Of a stretch of 64,000 nt of DNA, positions 15,731-23,741 are shown piece after piece. Where the stretch lies: contig NZ_JABXJG010000003.1 in assembly GCF_013375535.1 (NCBI RefSeq), forward strand, positions 434,001 through 498,000, written 5' to 3'. A model generated the notes under the pieces. That model ran no database searches. It saw only the letters and a program-made list of their open reading frames with translations, and had not been told where the DNA came from. The position numbers and the translations under genes were made by a program. This DNA comes from Sphingobium sp. 15-1. GTDB taxonomy: Bacteria > Pseudomonadota > Alphaproteobacteria > Sphingomonadales > Sphingomonadaceae. How positions within the stretch are numbered: position 1 is the stretch's first letter; every line of letters starts with the position of its first letter.

Positions 15731-16969
15731 TCAGCTTTTTTCCATAAACGCCTGCCATGCGGCCGTCAGTTCGGCGCGGTGAGCCGGGGCGGCGACGGCG
15801 ATGATCGACGCGGCGCGGTCGGCGTGGCTCGCGGCGCGCAGGTCCGCCACGCCATGTTCCGTTACGACAAGGTCGATATCCGTGCGGCTGAGCGACACCG
15901 GACCGGCGCCGGCATTGGGTGGCACGATCCGGCTGATCGTCCCCCGTGCCGCACTGGCCGCGAGCGCAACGATGCGCAGGCCGCCCGCCAGCCGCGCGGC
16001 GCGCGCGAAGTCGATAGCGCCTCCGGGGCCGGACATGAAGCCTTTGGGTCCGACTTCCGCATAGGCTTGGCCGAACAGATCGACTTCGGTCGCCGAATTC
16101 ACTGCGACAAAGTCTGATATCGCGCCGATCACCCCGGCGTCATGCGTAACCGAGACTGGCGCAAAGCGATAGGAAGCGCCGCCGATCGCACGGTATAGCC
16201 TCTCTGAACCGATAGCCACACCGGCAGTGACCGGCACGCCCGAAGCCAGTGCCCCCGCCTCTTCCAGATCGACGACAGGGTCCCCGATGAGGCCGGAATG
16301 AATACGCAGGTTCCGCCGGTTGGTCAGGGCCCGGAGAACGGCCCCCGGAACCTTGCCCAGCCCGGTTTGCAAGGTCGCGCCATCCTGCACGAACGGGGCG
16401 ATGTGGCGTCCGATTGCATCGGCGACCGCGTCGCCGCCGCTGTCGGCCATCCCCAGCAAAGGCTGCGGCGCGTAGGTGACGGCACTGATTTCGGCGAAGG
16501 GGATGACGGCCTGTCCGCGCGTGCGGGGCATCATCGGATTGACATGGGCCAGCCGCACCGAAATGCGCGGCCATAGCTCTGCCAAAAAATCCACCGTCGG
16601 GCCGAAACTGCACAATCCGTCTTCGTCGGGGGGCGACACCATCATCAAGGCGGCGTCCGGCGGGTTTTCCAACAGGCGTTGCCGGATATCCGCATAGCAG
16701 AGCGGAAGGAAACGGACCCGGTCCCCTGCAGCCTTCAGTTCGGGCGTGAGGAAAAAGGTTTCGGTGGTAGCTGAGGCGCTAGCCAGATAGGTGCGCTGGT
16801 TCAAGCCTGGCACAAATATTCCGGTGAACGTCATCCCAACCAGGCCGTCGCCAGCCCGTTCGGTAGCGTCAGCCAGCACCAGCGATTCGGACGAGCAGCC
16901 CGACACCAGCACCCGCCCGCCCGCAGGCAGCATCGCCATGAGCGCATCCGCATCCAATATCATCGGCAT
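15731..16969 (-). CDS. CoA-transferase of the acetyl-CoA hydrolase/4-hydroxybutyrate CoA-transferase family
   Basis: A 412-residue family I-like CoA-transferase. The conserved ATEVDLFGQAYAE segment (about residues 288-300) holds the glutamate that forms the glutamyl-CoA intermediate, followed by the GGAIDFARAA segment typical of the family and VTEHGVADLRA near the C-terminus. It would activate a carboxylic acid with CoA taken from acetyl- or succinyl-CoA. It is divergent from the MaoC-CitE-acyl-CoA dehydrogenase operon over a 113-bp region. The same enzyme types occur together in itaconate-degradation loci, where this family is the itaconate CoA-transferase. That specific role is an inference. 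Confidence 0.88.
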   Translation of the reverse strand: MPMILDADALMAMLPAGGRVLVSGCSSESLVLADATERAGDGLVGMTFTGIFVPGLNQRTYLASASATTETFFLTPELKAAGDRVRFLPLCYADIRQRLLENPPDAALMMVSPPDEDGLCSFGPTVDFLAELWPRISVRLAHVNPMMPRTRGQAVIPFAEISAVTYAPQPLLGMADSGGDAVADAIGRHIAPFVQDGATLQTGLGKVPGAVLRALTNRRNLRIHSGLIGDPVVDLEEAGALASGVPVTAGVAIGSERLYRAIGGASYRFAPVSVTHDAGVIGAISDFVAVNSATEVDLFGQAYAEVGPKGFMSGPGGAIDFARAARLAGGLRIVALAASAARGTISRIVPPNAGAGPVSLSRTDIDLVVTEHGVADLRAASHADRAASIIAVAAPAHRAELTAAWQAFMEKS

Positions 16970-17050
16970 TTAAGAAGTCCCCGCAGCAGCTGAAATACCC
17001 GCCGATAAATGGATTATTTACAAGCGGAGCACATGCTGTCAATCAGCATC

Positions 17051-17066
17051 TAGTATATAGACACTA
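17051..17066. promoter_or_regulatory. Operator-like inverted repeat TAGT-N8-ACTA, copy 2
   Basis: TAGTATATAGACACTA, with arms that extend to TCTAGT...ACTAGA (6 bp each side), lies 16 bp before the MaoC start in the divergent CoA-transferase/MaoC promoter region. It is the most extended of the four copies. Confidence 0.65.
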
Positions 17067-17082
17067 GACAGGACCATGGCAA

Positions 17083-17535
17083 ATGGCAGGCTTGTATTTC
17101 GACGCCTTCGAGGTGGGCCAGGTATTTCAGCATGAAATCCGCCGCACGGTGACGGACATGGACAATATGCTGTTTTCGTCGATGACGTACAATCCCGCGT
17201 CCATCCACATCGATCACGCCTATGCAGCGGGCACGGAGTTTGGCAAGCCGCTCGTCAATTCGATTTTTACGCTCGGCCTCGTGATCGGTCTTTCGGTGCA
17301 GGATACCACTTTGGGCACCACCGTTGGCAACCTCGGTATGACCGATACCGTATTCCCCAAGCCCGTATTCGCAGGCGATACGATACGCGCCGAAACCCGC
17401 GTCGATGCGGTGCGGCCCAGCAAGTCGCGCCCCGGCCAAGGAATTGTAACTTTCGAGCATATCGGCTTTAACCAACATGGGGATGTCGTCTGTTCGACGA
17501 AGCGCAATGCCTTGATGATGGGACGTCCCGCATGA
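17083..17535 (+). CDS. MaoC-like hydratase
   Basis: A 150-residue hot-dog fold protein. The hydratase loop YNPASIHIDHAYA carries the NPxH...D-like active-site pattern of MaoC/R-hydratases. It has the length of a single hot-dog domain, unlike the doubled mesaconyl-CoA hydratase of the ethylmalonyl-CoA pathway. In itaconate loci an enzyme of this family hydrates itaconyl-/mesaconyl-type CoA esters to citramalyl-CoA. The lyase gene directly downstream (ATGA overlap) acts on such a product, which supports that assignment. An in-register AGACAGGA precedes the ATG. Confidence 0.85.
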   Translation: MAGLYFDAFEVGQVFQHEIRRTVTDMDNMLFSSMTYNPASIHIDHAYAAGTEFGKPLVNSIFTLGLVIGLSVQDTTLGTTVGNLGMTDTVFPKPVFAGDTIRAETRVDAVRPSKSRPGQGIVTFEHIGFNQHGDVVCSTKRNALMMGRPA

Positions 17536-18395
17536 GATTGCGGTCGATGCTGTTCGTCCCGGGCGACAGCGAACGCAAGTTCGCCAAGGGCGCGTCTGTG
17601 GGAGCAGACGCTCTCATCCTGGATCTGGAAGATGCCGTGGCGCCCTCGATGAAGGCTGCCGCACGGGCGCACGTGTCGGAGCTGCTGGACGACCGGAGTG
17701 AGCGTTCCTGGCGCTTTTTCGTGCGCGTCAACCCGTTCGACACGGGCATGACCTTTGACGACATGGCTGCTGTGGTCAAACCCGGGCTTGACGGCCTGCT
17801 CATTCCCAAGGCGCATTCCGCCCAGGATGTGGCGCGCGTCGCCGCCGAGCTGGACATGCTGGAGCAGCGGGCGGGGATAACGCACGGCACGGTTAAGCTC
17901 GCCGTCGTGGCCACCGAAACAGCGCACGCCATGTTCAATCTTGGCAGCTATGCGCCGCCGCCGCCCCGCCTGATCGCAATGACCTGGGGGGCGGAGGATC
18001 TGGCAGCCGCGATCGGCGCGACCGACAACAAGGACGAGGACGGCAGATGGACTTTCCCCTATCAGGTCGCACGGGCGCAGTGCCTGTTCGCCGCGACGGC
18101 AGCCGAGGTCCTCCCACTGGACACACTTTACGCCGATTTCCGCGACATGCAGGGGCTGGAGCAAGACTGCAAGCGTGCGCGCCGTGATGGCTTTGTGGGA
18201 CGGATCGCCATTCATCCCGACCAAGTCGGCGTCATCAACAGGGCTTTTTCGCCCACTCCCGAACAAATCGCAGAGGCGCAGGCCATAGTTGCCGCCTTTG
18301 CCGCTTCGCCGGACGCCGGTACGCTCGGCATCAACGGCAAAATGTACGACATCCCTCACCTTAAGGCCGCACGCAGAACGCTGGCAGGAGCATGA
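17532..18395 (+). CDS. CitE-like citramalyl/malyl-CoA lyase (HpcH/HpaI family)
   Basis: 287 residues, normal for CitE-like lyases. Visible motifs are RSMLFVPGDSERK at the N-terminus (CoA phosphate binding), LDLEDAV (Mg/substrate) and WGAEDLAAAIGA (Mg-binding Glu and Asp), then RIAIHPDQVGVIN. These enzymes cleave 3-hydroxyacyl-CoA dicarboxylates, for example citramalyl-CoA to acetyl-CoA plus pyruvate. The gene overlaps the MaoC stop and the acyl-CoA dehydrogenase start by ATGA, so the three are one translational unit. Confidence 0.88.
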   Translation: MRLRSMLFVPGDSERKFAKGASVGADALILDLEDAVAPSMKAAARAHVSELLDDRSERSWRFFVRVNPFDTGMTFDDMAAVVKPGLDGLLIPKAHSAQDVARVAAELDMLEQRAGITHGTVKLAVVATETAHAMFNLGSYAPPPPRLIAMTWGAEDLAAAIGATDNKDEDGRWTFPYQVARAQCLFAATAAEVLPLDTLYADFRDMQGLEQDCKRARRDGFVGRIAIHPDQVGVINRAFSPTPEQIAEAQAIVAAFAASPDAGTLGINGKMYDIPHLKAARRTLAGA

Positions 18396-19576
18396 CCATG
18401 TCCACCCCTCGACCCCTACCCACTCAGGAAGAACGCGACGCCATCCGCGAGGGCGTACGCGCCGTCGTATCGCGCTTCGATGATGAATATTGGCTCACCC
18501 GCGACGAAGACGGTGTATTTCCGTTCGAATTCCACAAGGCGATGGCGGATGGCGGGTGGTTGGGCATCACCATGCCCGAGGAATATGGCGGGGCCGGACT
18601 TGGCGTTACCGAAGCGGCGATCATGATGAACGAGGTGGCAAGCCACGGCGGCGGCATGACATCGGCATCGGCCGTCCACATTAACCTGTTCGGCCCTCAT
18701 CCGATTGTGGTGAAGGGTACGCCGGAGCAGAAGGCGCGCTGGGTTCCCCGGCTGATTTCGGGTCAAGACCAGGTCGCTTTCGGCGTGACCGAGCCTGATG
18801 CGGGGCTGAACACGACGCGGATCAAGACCTTCGCCGAAAAGGTGCCGGGTGGATATGTCGTCCACGGCCAGAAGGTGTGGACATCGACCGCGCAGGTGGC
18901 AAGCAAGATCCTGCTGCTCACCCGCACGACGCGGTTCGAGGATTGTGCCCGGCCCACGGACGGCATCACCATATTTTACACGGACCTAGATCGATCCAAG
19001 ATCGACGTACACAAGATCCCAAAGATGGGCCGCAAGGCGGTGGATTCCAACGCGATTTTCATAGACGGACTGTTCATTCCCGAAGAGGACCGAATCGGCG
19101 AGGAAGGCAAGGGGTTCTCCTATCTGCTGCACAGCCTGAACCCCGAACGCGTGCTGATCGCCGCCGAAGCCATCGGCCTCGGGAACGACGCCATACGCCG
19201 CGCCTCTAAATATGCGCGGGAGCGTGTGGTGTTCGATCGGCCGATCGGGCAGAACCAAGGCATCCAGCATCCGCTCGCAGAACGCTGGATGTATCTGGAA
19301 AGCGCCTGGCAGATGGTGATGCGGGCCGCCGAACTATATGACAGCGGATTGCCGTGCGGGGCCGAAGCGAACACCGCCAAATTCCTGGGTGCCCGCGCCG
19401 GGCAGGAAGCCTGTTGGCAGGCGATGGCGACGCATGGCGGCTTCGGCTATGCCAAGGAATACCATGTAGAGCGCCTGTATCGCGAGGTTGCGATCACCCG
19501 GCTCGCGCCGATCACCGAGCAACTCATCATGAGCTTCATCGCGGAGAAGGTTCTTGATCTGCCAAAAAGCTATTGA
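18392..19576 (+). CDS. Acyl-CoA dehydrogenase
   Basis: 394 residues of the four-helix / beta / four-helix FAD enzyme. FGVTEPDAGLNTTRIKT is the FAD/substrate loop, and the C-terminal THGGFGYAKEYHVERLYRE helix is typical. The C-terminal position of the MCAD catalytic Glu (in YEGT) reads APIT, so the base is probably the Glu in SLNPERVLIA, the place used by isovaleryl-CoA dehydrogenase. In this operon it would make the unsaturated CoA ester that the MaoC enzyme hydrates, perhaps from a methylsuccinyl-type CoA. ATG 18398 is an alternative start. Confidence 0.9.
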   Translation: MTMSTPRPLPTQEERDAIREGVRAVVSRFDDEYWLTRDEDGVFPFEFHKAMADGGWLGITMPEEYGGAGLGVTEAAIMMNEVASHGGGMTSASAVHINLFGPHPIVVKGTPEQKARWVPRLISGQDQVAFGVTEPDAGLNTTRIKTFAEKVPGGYVVHGQKVWTSTAQVASKILLLTRTTRFEDCARPTDGITIFYTDLDRSKIDVHKIPKMGRKAVDSNAIFIDGLFIPEEDRIGEEGKGFSYLLHSLNPERVLIAAEAIGLGNDAIRRASKYARERVVFDRPIGQNQGIQHPLAERWMYLESAWQMVMRAAELYDSGLPCGAEANTAKFLGARAGQEACWQAMATHGGFGYAKEYHVERLYREVAITRLAPITEQLIMSFIAEKVLDLPKSY

Positions 19577-19580
19577 CCGC

Positions 19581-19611
19581 CAAGGCCAGCCCCGCAGCGG
19601 CGCTGGCCTTG
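19581..19611 (+). terminator. Hairpin after the MaoC-CitE-dehydrogenase operon
   Basis: Perfect 10-bp arms CAAGGCCAGC (19581-19590) and GCTGGCCTTG (19602-19611) lie five bases after the dehydrogenase stop. There is no T-run. Its right arm runs straight into TTGACA (19609-19614), the -35-like box of the next gene. Confidence 0.65.
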
Positions 19612-19622
19612 ACACTGATAGA

Positions 19623-19638
19623 TAGTAGATCGATACTA
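19623..19638. promoter_or_regulatory. Operator-like inverted repeat TAGT-N8-ACTA, copy 3
   Basis: TAGTAGATCGATACTA, with arms extending to ATAGTA...TACTAT. It overlaps the promoter: TTGACA at 19609-19614 is followed 17 bp later by GATACT at 19632-19637, inside the repeat. A bound repressor would cover the -10 region. It lies about 118 bp before the SRPBCC start. Confidence 0.65.
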
Positions 19639-19755
19639 TTCGCCGCTTGGCAAGATGCTGAAGACCGCTGTGCCTCGCAATACAGTATCGCTTGATGCTT
19701 TGCAGAGGTCGCGGAATTGGACCGTCGCGCACGAGGAAAACTGGAGGCACCAATT

Positions 19756-20283
19756 ATGCAAGATTATAAAAGAGGCCATGCGGAGTTTCGCGGCATCGTC
19801 AACGCGCCTCTTGACGATGTCTGGGAATTGCTCACGGACTGGGGCGGGTTCGAACGCTGGTGGGTGAAGCCCGAAGATGGCGGGCGCCCCGGTCCGGAAA
19901 TCGCTAGCGTGGAATTGATCGGAGAGCCTGATTCCGTGCCTCGCACGCGTGTAGTGCGGCATGTGACAGGATCTGCGGTTGATGAAAAATTGTGGCTGCA
20001 GGATAATGAGACCAAGCGTATCGTCTATGACATGAAGCCGCGTCCCAATCCGGGCGGTGCTGTCTTGCGCAGCGAGTTCCGAAATTATCTTGCGACGACG
20101 ATGCTGGACAGCCTGCCCACGGGCGAAACGCTCATGACGTTCAAGTCGGAATTCGACATCGTCGGAGATGCCGACCTCAACTATATGATATCGCTGATCG
20201 AACGCACCTATTCTGACGCCATCCTCAAGGGATTTCGGCGTTATTTCGAAAAGCGGCAGGCAGCTGACGCTGTTCCAGCTTGA
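19756..20283 (+). CDS. SRPBCC-family protein
   Basis: 175 residues from ATG 19756, which has GGAGG nine bases upstream (19743-19747). The fold signature is the N-terminal GIVNAPLDDVWELLTDWGGFERWW strand-helix segment of polyketide cyclase/Bet v 1-like proteins, with a long C-terminal helix ending KGFRRYFEKR. These proteins bind hydrophobic ligands and some act as cyclases or hydratases; no catalytic residue can be named. It is a paralogue of the protein at 22245-22757 (shared layout, including a PNAIPRTRV/PDSVPRTRV segment), and both have the same operator-like repeat. Confidence 0.8.
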   Translation: MQDYKRGHAEFRGIVNAPLDDVWELLTDWGGFERWWVKPEDGGRPGPEIASVELIGEPDSVPRTRVVRHVTGSAVDEKLWLQDNETKRIVYDMKPRPNPGGAVLRSEFRNYLATTMLDSLPTGETLMTFKSEFDIVGDADLNYMISLIERTYSDAILKGFRRYFEKRQAADAVPA

Positions 20284-20290
20284 GGATCGT

Positions 20291-20320
20291 GACCGGGCGG
20301 ACGTTGTGCTTCGCCCGGTC
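20291..20320 (+). terminator. Hairpin after SRPBCC gene
   Basis: Arms GACCGGGCG (20291-20299) and CGCCCGGTC (20312-20320) form a 9-bp perfect stem, eight bases after the stop. There is no T-run. Confidence 0.5.
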
Positions 20321-20428
20321 GGGTCCCACCGGCCACCGTTGAGAAACTACGGCGCGCAATTCGCGCGCGCGGGTCGTCACAGCCATCCGCGCCCAAGAAA
20401 AAAGAACATGAAGTAGGGAGATGAGGGG

Positions 20429-21295
20429 ATGAAGTACGCCATCAATTGTAGCGCCATCCTGGGTCATACGCCTGATCCTGGTGACATCATTCGGCTGGCT
20501 CAGGAAGCCGAACGGATCGGTTATCATTCGATTCTGGTAGGCGATCATGTCCTTACCCCGCCTAGTTTCGATGATTCCAACTATCCTGCCGGTTTGTTCG
20601 ATTCGCTGACGCCTTGGTATGATCCCTTCATACTGCTTGCGACGATGGCCGGCGCGACAAGCCGGATACGGCTTGGCACGGGGATCGCCGTGGTCCCCTA
20701 TCGCTCGCCGGTCCAACAGGCGCAAGCAATCTCAACGCTCGATTTTCTCAGCAACGGTCGCTTCGTCTATGGTGCGGGGATCGGCTGGATGCGTGAAGAG
20801 TTCCACGCGCTGGGTGTGCCCTTCGGCGAGCGCGGGCAGCGGGCGGACGAATATCTGGAAGTGATGAAGCTGTTGTTTTCAGGTTCGGGCGATGCCTATC
20901 GCGGGAAGTTCATTGATTTCCCAGGCGGACGCCTAAACCCTCTGCCAATCCAGCGACCGGGCCCGCCAATCATCGTGGGGGGCGAAACTCCGCCTGCGAT
21001 GCGCCGAATCGCGAAATATGGCGACGGCTTCCACATCAATTGGAAAACGCCATCGGAATTTCAGCGGTTTCTTGACGAACTCGCGCCACATATGGCGAAC
21101 AACGGGAAAGAGATATCGAGCCTCTACAAGCAACTGGCTGCGATGGACGTCGCGCTCGTGCGTGCCCAGAAGGACCGCCTTCCGGACTATGAGGCTTTGG
21201 GTGTGGATGAACTCGTCTTTAGTCCCAAATGTGACACGCCCCAGCAGGGGTTGGACACGATTCAGGAGTTTGCCGACGAATTTTTCGCGCTGTGA
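20429..21295 (+). CDS. Luciferase-like (LLM class) flavin oxidoreductase
   Basis: 288 residues with the bacterial luciferase-type barrel: AERIGYHSILVGDHV near the start, RIRLGTGIAVVPYRSPVQQAQAISTLDFLS in the middle (flavin region) and GIGWMREEFHALGVPF after it. The closest subgroup I recognise is the TIGR03619-type set usually labelled F420-dependent, but FMN use is equally possible. A role in the pathway of region 1 is inferred from position alone; the operator-like repeat is not found in front of it. AGGGAGATGAGGGG precedes the ATG. Confidence 0.82.
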   Translation: MKYAINCSAILGHTPDPGDIIRLAQEAERIGYHSILVGDHVLTPPSFDDSNYPAGLFDSLTPWYDPFILLATMAGATSRIRLGTGIAVVPYRSPVQQAQAISTLDFLSNGRFVYGAGIGWMREEFHALGVPFGERGQRADEYLEVMKLLFSGSGDAYRGKFIDFPGGRLNPLPIQRPGPPIIVGGETPPAMRRIAKYGDGFHINWKTPSEFQRFLDELAPHMANNGKEISSLYKQLAAMDVALVRAQKDRLPDYEALGVDELVFSPKCDTPQQGLDTIQEFADEFFAL

Positions 21296-21609
21296 CCAGC
21301 ATATGACAGCGACTTGCCCAATTGTCCGGCGCAGCGGGGATGATGTCTGGGCGTAGCAGCGAAATGGAATCGTTTTATCTTGCGTGCTTTGCCAAAGCGC
21401 CATGATGCCCTGTGCGACGTTTGCAATATAAGCATGCCTATGTTGGCGGCAGCTTGTGCCTCAGCGGCAACACGAATGTGGGATCGCCGCCCGGACTCGG
21501 TCACGGGGAAGCCATGATTCCGATCGAATGATAAGAGAAATGGCGACGCGGGAGCTCCCGTGTCGCCGCTTTCCCCACGTCATCATTGGGCGATGATCGG
21601 TAACTGCGA
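21296..21609. other. Convergent intergenic stretch
   Basis: 314 bp between the luciferase-like gene and the minus-strand SnoaL-like gene. It contains one long hairpin (21542-21567) and no convincing gene. Confidence 0.5.
21542..21567 (-). terminator. Terminator-like hairpin
   Basis: The sequence GGCGAC-GC-GGGAG and its partner CTCCC-GT-GTCGCC pair fully if two G-U pairs are allowed, giving a 13-bp stem with no unpaired loop bases beyond the turn. On the minus strand it is followed by a T-rich TTTCTCTT, so it would terminate the SnoaL-like gene. Confidence 0.6.
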
Positions 21610-22035
21610 TCACTCGTCGATGCGCACATTCTCAAACGGGAAGGATTTACGCAGTGTTTTGTTAGCGATCAGCCAAGAATCGCCGACTTTGACAAATTGA
21701 TCCTCATATTTGACGTGGAAACGGATGCGTTCGCCATTTTTGCGCATGGTCTCCACCAGGCAAAACGCAAGACCCCGTGCTCTGGTCGGCGTTAACTCCA
21801 GCAGCAACTGGTTGCTGATGAGATGGACGATATTGTCGACTGTTTCGCTGATCTTGACGCCATAAGCGCGGATGGCGTCGCGCCCTTCGAAAAGAGCGTC
21901 GGGAAAGAAGTCGCTTTCATTCAAGATGCCATCAGGTGTGAACAGTTGCGCCCAAGCGTCAGGCTGAAAACTATCTACATAATAAGCATATTTATAGTTC
22001 AGCTCCTGCAAAGCAAGGCGATCGTCTGCGCTCAT
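21610..22035 (-). CDS. SnoaL-like/NTF2-fold protein
   Basis: 141 residues starting MSADDRLALQELNYKYAYYVDSFQPDAWAQLFTPDGIL, the standard opening of NTF2-like ketosteroid isomerase/SnoaL proteins, with D in the FTPDG turn and a C-terminal GDSWLIANKTL strand. Relatives act as isomerases, dehydratases or as small subunits of oxygenases. The acid/base residues cannot be fixed by eye. It is divergent from the second SRPBCC gene and may share its operator. Confidence 0.8.
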   Translation of the reverse strand: MSADDRLALQELNYKYAYYVDSFQPDAWAQLFTPDGILNESDFFPDALFEGRDAIRAYGVKISETVDNIVHLISNQLLLELTPTRARGLAFCLVETMRKNGERIRFHVKYEDQFVKVGDSWLIANKTLRKSFPFENVRIDE

Positions 22036-22194
22036 GGCATATCTCCTTTGATGTCCGCGCCTTGCCCATCGGCGCTCTCCTCAGCATTCGGGCCTTAAAA
22101 TCCACATGCCGGTCAGGCAAGGCTGATCTCGGCGGCGGAACAGCTTGCAGCGCGACGCGGAATATCGCGATAGCTCAATCACAGATTGAAAGTC

Positions 22195-22210
22195 TAGTAT
22201 GGATCGACTA
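22195..22210. promoter_or_regulatory. Operator-like inverted repeat TAGT-N8-ACTA, copy 4
   Basis: TAGTATGGATCGACTA sits 34 bp before the GTG start of the SRPBCC gene, with TTGAAA just upstream (22186-22191) as a possible -35 box. It shares its arms and 8-bp spacing with the copies at 14886, 17051 and 19623. Confidence 0.65.
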
Positions 22211-22244
22211 AACTCTGCCGGTGTTTTAGCGATGGAGGGATGCT

Positions 22245-22757
22245 GTGTCCGATGTTTACCGAGTAACTGGATATTACCAAGGAAAGATCGGCGCGAACAT
22301 AGAGGATGTATGGGCCCTGATCACCGACTGGGGCTCGCTGGCCTGGTTCGATGACGGCTCTAATACCGAGGGCATGAAGATGATGGAAAGCTGGCTCGAA
22401 GGCGAGCCGAACGCCATTCCGCGCACGCGGGTCATGTCGCGCGGAGACGGCGCCGTGAAGAACGGTGCCCCTCTGGAAAATCGTGAAGTGTTATTGCTGG
22501 CCGATCCTGTGGCGCATCGCCTATATTACGACGCCACAGACGATTTTGCAGCCGGTATTCGCAATTATATCGCGAGCTGGTGCCTGGACGAAACTGATGA
22601 CGGCGGCTGCTTGATGACGATCTCTTCCAACTTCGACTGCGTCCCGGCCAGCGTCGGCGAGCAGCAGAGCGCGATGTTGCACGGTGTCTATATCGCGATT
22701 GTCTCCAGCCTCGATAAGCATTTTGCAAAGATTAAGCAAAGTAAGAAGACAGACTGA
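22245..22757 (+). CDS. SRPBCC-family protein, second paralogue
   Basis: 170 residues. The start is a GTG at 22245, supported by GGAGGG (22234-22239); there is no in-frame ATG with a comparable site. The motif IGANIEDVWALITDWGSLAWF marks the SRPBCC N-terminal strand/helix, and NAIPRTRVMSRGDGA aligns with the paralogue at 19756. It probably binds a hydrophobic pathway intermediate. The extreme C-terminus (KQSKKTD) borders the IS66 element and could be partly altered by that insertion. Confidence 0.78.
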   Translation: MSDVYRVTGYYQGKIGANIEDVWALITDWGSLAWFDDGSNTEGMKMMESWLEGEPNAIPRTRVMSRGDGAVKNGAPLENREVLLLADPVAHRLYYDATDDFAAGIRNYIASWCLDETDDGGCLMTISSNFDCVPASVGEQQSAMLHGVYIAIVSSLDKHFAKIKQSKKTD

Positions 22758-22874
22758 TCGAACCTAATGGTGCCCCAACGGCATGCCCAGATGGTATGAG
22801 GTTAAATCTGCAATGTGGCTGAGCCTTTGGTGGACCGCCTTTGCCTTAGATAGGTAGGGTGGGAGATGGGGCGA

Positions 22875-23327
22875 ATGGAGGTTATCACTCGAACGGAGCG
22901 GCGGCGGATCTACAGCGATGCGGAGAAGGCGGCTGTAGTCGCGGAAGCGTCTGCGCCGGGTGTGACAGTGCGCGAGGTATCGCGGCGGCTCGGCATAGCG
23001 GAAAGCCTCATTTACAACTGGCGCTCGGCGCAGCGGAAGGGGTCGAACGTCGCCAGCGAGCCATTGCAGTTCATTCCCTATGGCATGGTGTCGGACTCGC
23101 CGCCGCCTGAGCCCAGCATGGCGCCGACGCCGGCATCGCTCGAGCGATCACCCGCGAACCCTTCGTCATCTGCCGGACCGATGGAGGATCTGGTCCGTCC
23201 CCATCCAGGAGCGCGTCCCGGTGGCATAGACATCGACTTGCCGAGCGGCATTCGCCTGTCGGTGGACAGCTATGTCAACGAAAGGGCGCTGGCCCGCGTG
23301 CTGCGGGCGCTGCGGGAAACGGCATGA
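22875..23327 (+). CDS. tnpA: IS66 TnpA (helix-turn-helix accessory protein)
   Basis: From ATG 22875 (MEVITRTERRRIYSDAEKA) the protein has an IS3/IS911-like helix-turn-helix (VREVSRRLGIAESLIYNWRSAQRKG) and a variable C-terminal tail ending RVLRALRETA. TnpA is required with TnpB for IS66 transposition. Its stop overlaps the tnpB start by ATGA. The start at 22866 would add three residues. Confidence 0.9.
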   Translation: MEVITRTERRRIYSDAEKAAVVAEASAPGVTVREVSRRLGIAESLIYNWRSAQRKGSNVASEPLQFIPYGMVSDSPPPEPSMAPTPASLERSPANPSSSAGPMEDLVRPHPGARPGGIDIDLPSGIRLSVDSYVNERALARVLRALRETA

Positions 23328-23677
23328 TCTCGCTCCCACCCGGCACCAAGGTGTACCTGGCCAGCAAGCCGGTGAGCATGCGGCTCGGCTTCGATGGCCT
23401 GGCGGCGCAGGTGCGTCCGCTGTTCGTCCAGGAGCCATATGGCGGGCACGTCTTCCTCTTCCGCAGCCGGAAGGCCAGCTATCTCAAGGCGCTCTATTGG
23501 GACGGCACCGGCCTCTGCCTGTTCTCCAAGCGCCTTGAGCGTCATCGCTTTGTCTGGCCGCCGCTGGTGAATGGCGGCGTGGTCCTGAGCGCGGCGCAGT
23601 TCGCCCTGCTGATCGAGGCGATGGACTGGCGTCGCACGGTCGCCCCGGAGGCACCTCGATCGCCCGTCCAGATGTAG
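23324..23677 (+). CDS. tnpB: IS66 TnpB (IS66 Orf2 family)
   Basis: 117 residues carrying the family core: PPGTKVYLASKPVSMRLGFDGL, GHVFLFRSRKASYLKALYWDGTGLCLFSKRLE and the final FALLIEAMDWRRT. The gene appears complete. The exact role of TnpB in transposition is unknown in the family. Confidence 0.93.
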   Translation: MISLPPGTKVYLASKPVSMRLGFDGLAAQVRPLFVQEPYGGHVFLFRSRKASYLKALYWDGTGLCLFSKRLERHRFVWPPLVNGGVVLSAAQFALLIEAMDWRRTVAPEAPRSPVQM

Positions 23678-23741
23678 CGGAAAACTGCAGAAAACCGCGC
23701 ATTTCGCTTGGGCGAGAGTCGCTGTTCTGGTATGGAAAATC

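Noticed and set aside
17220..18359. 379-codon open frame on the minus strand
   Set aside because: It is antisense to the MaoC and CitE-like genes, which have clear motifs and overlapping starts. The antisense protein is rich in R, G and H with no domain.
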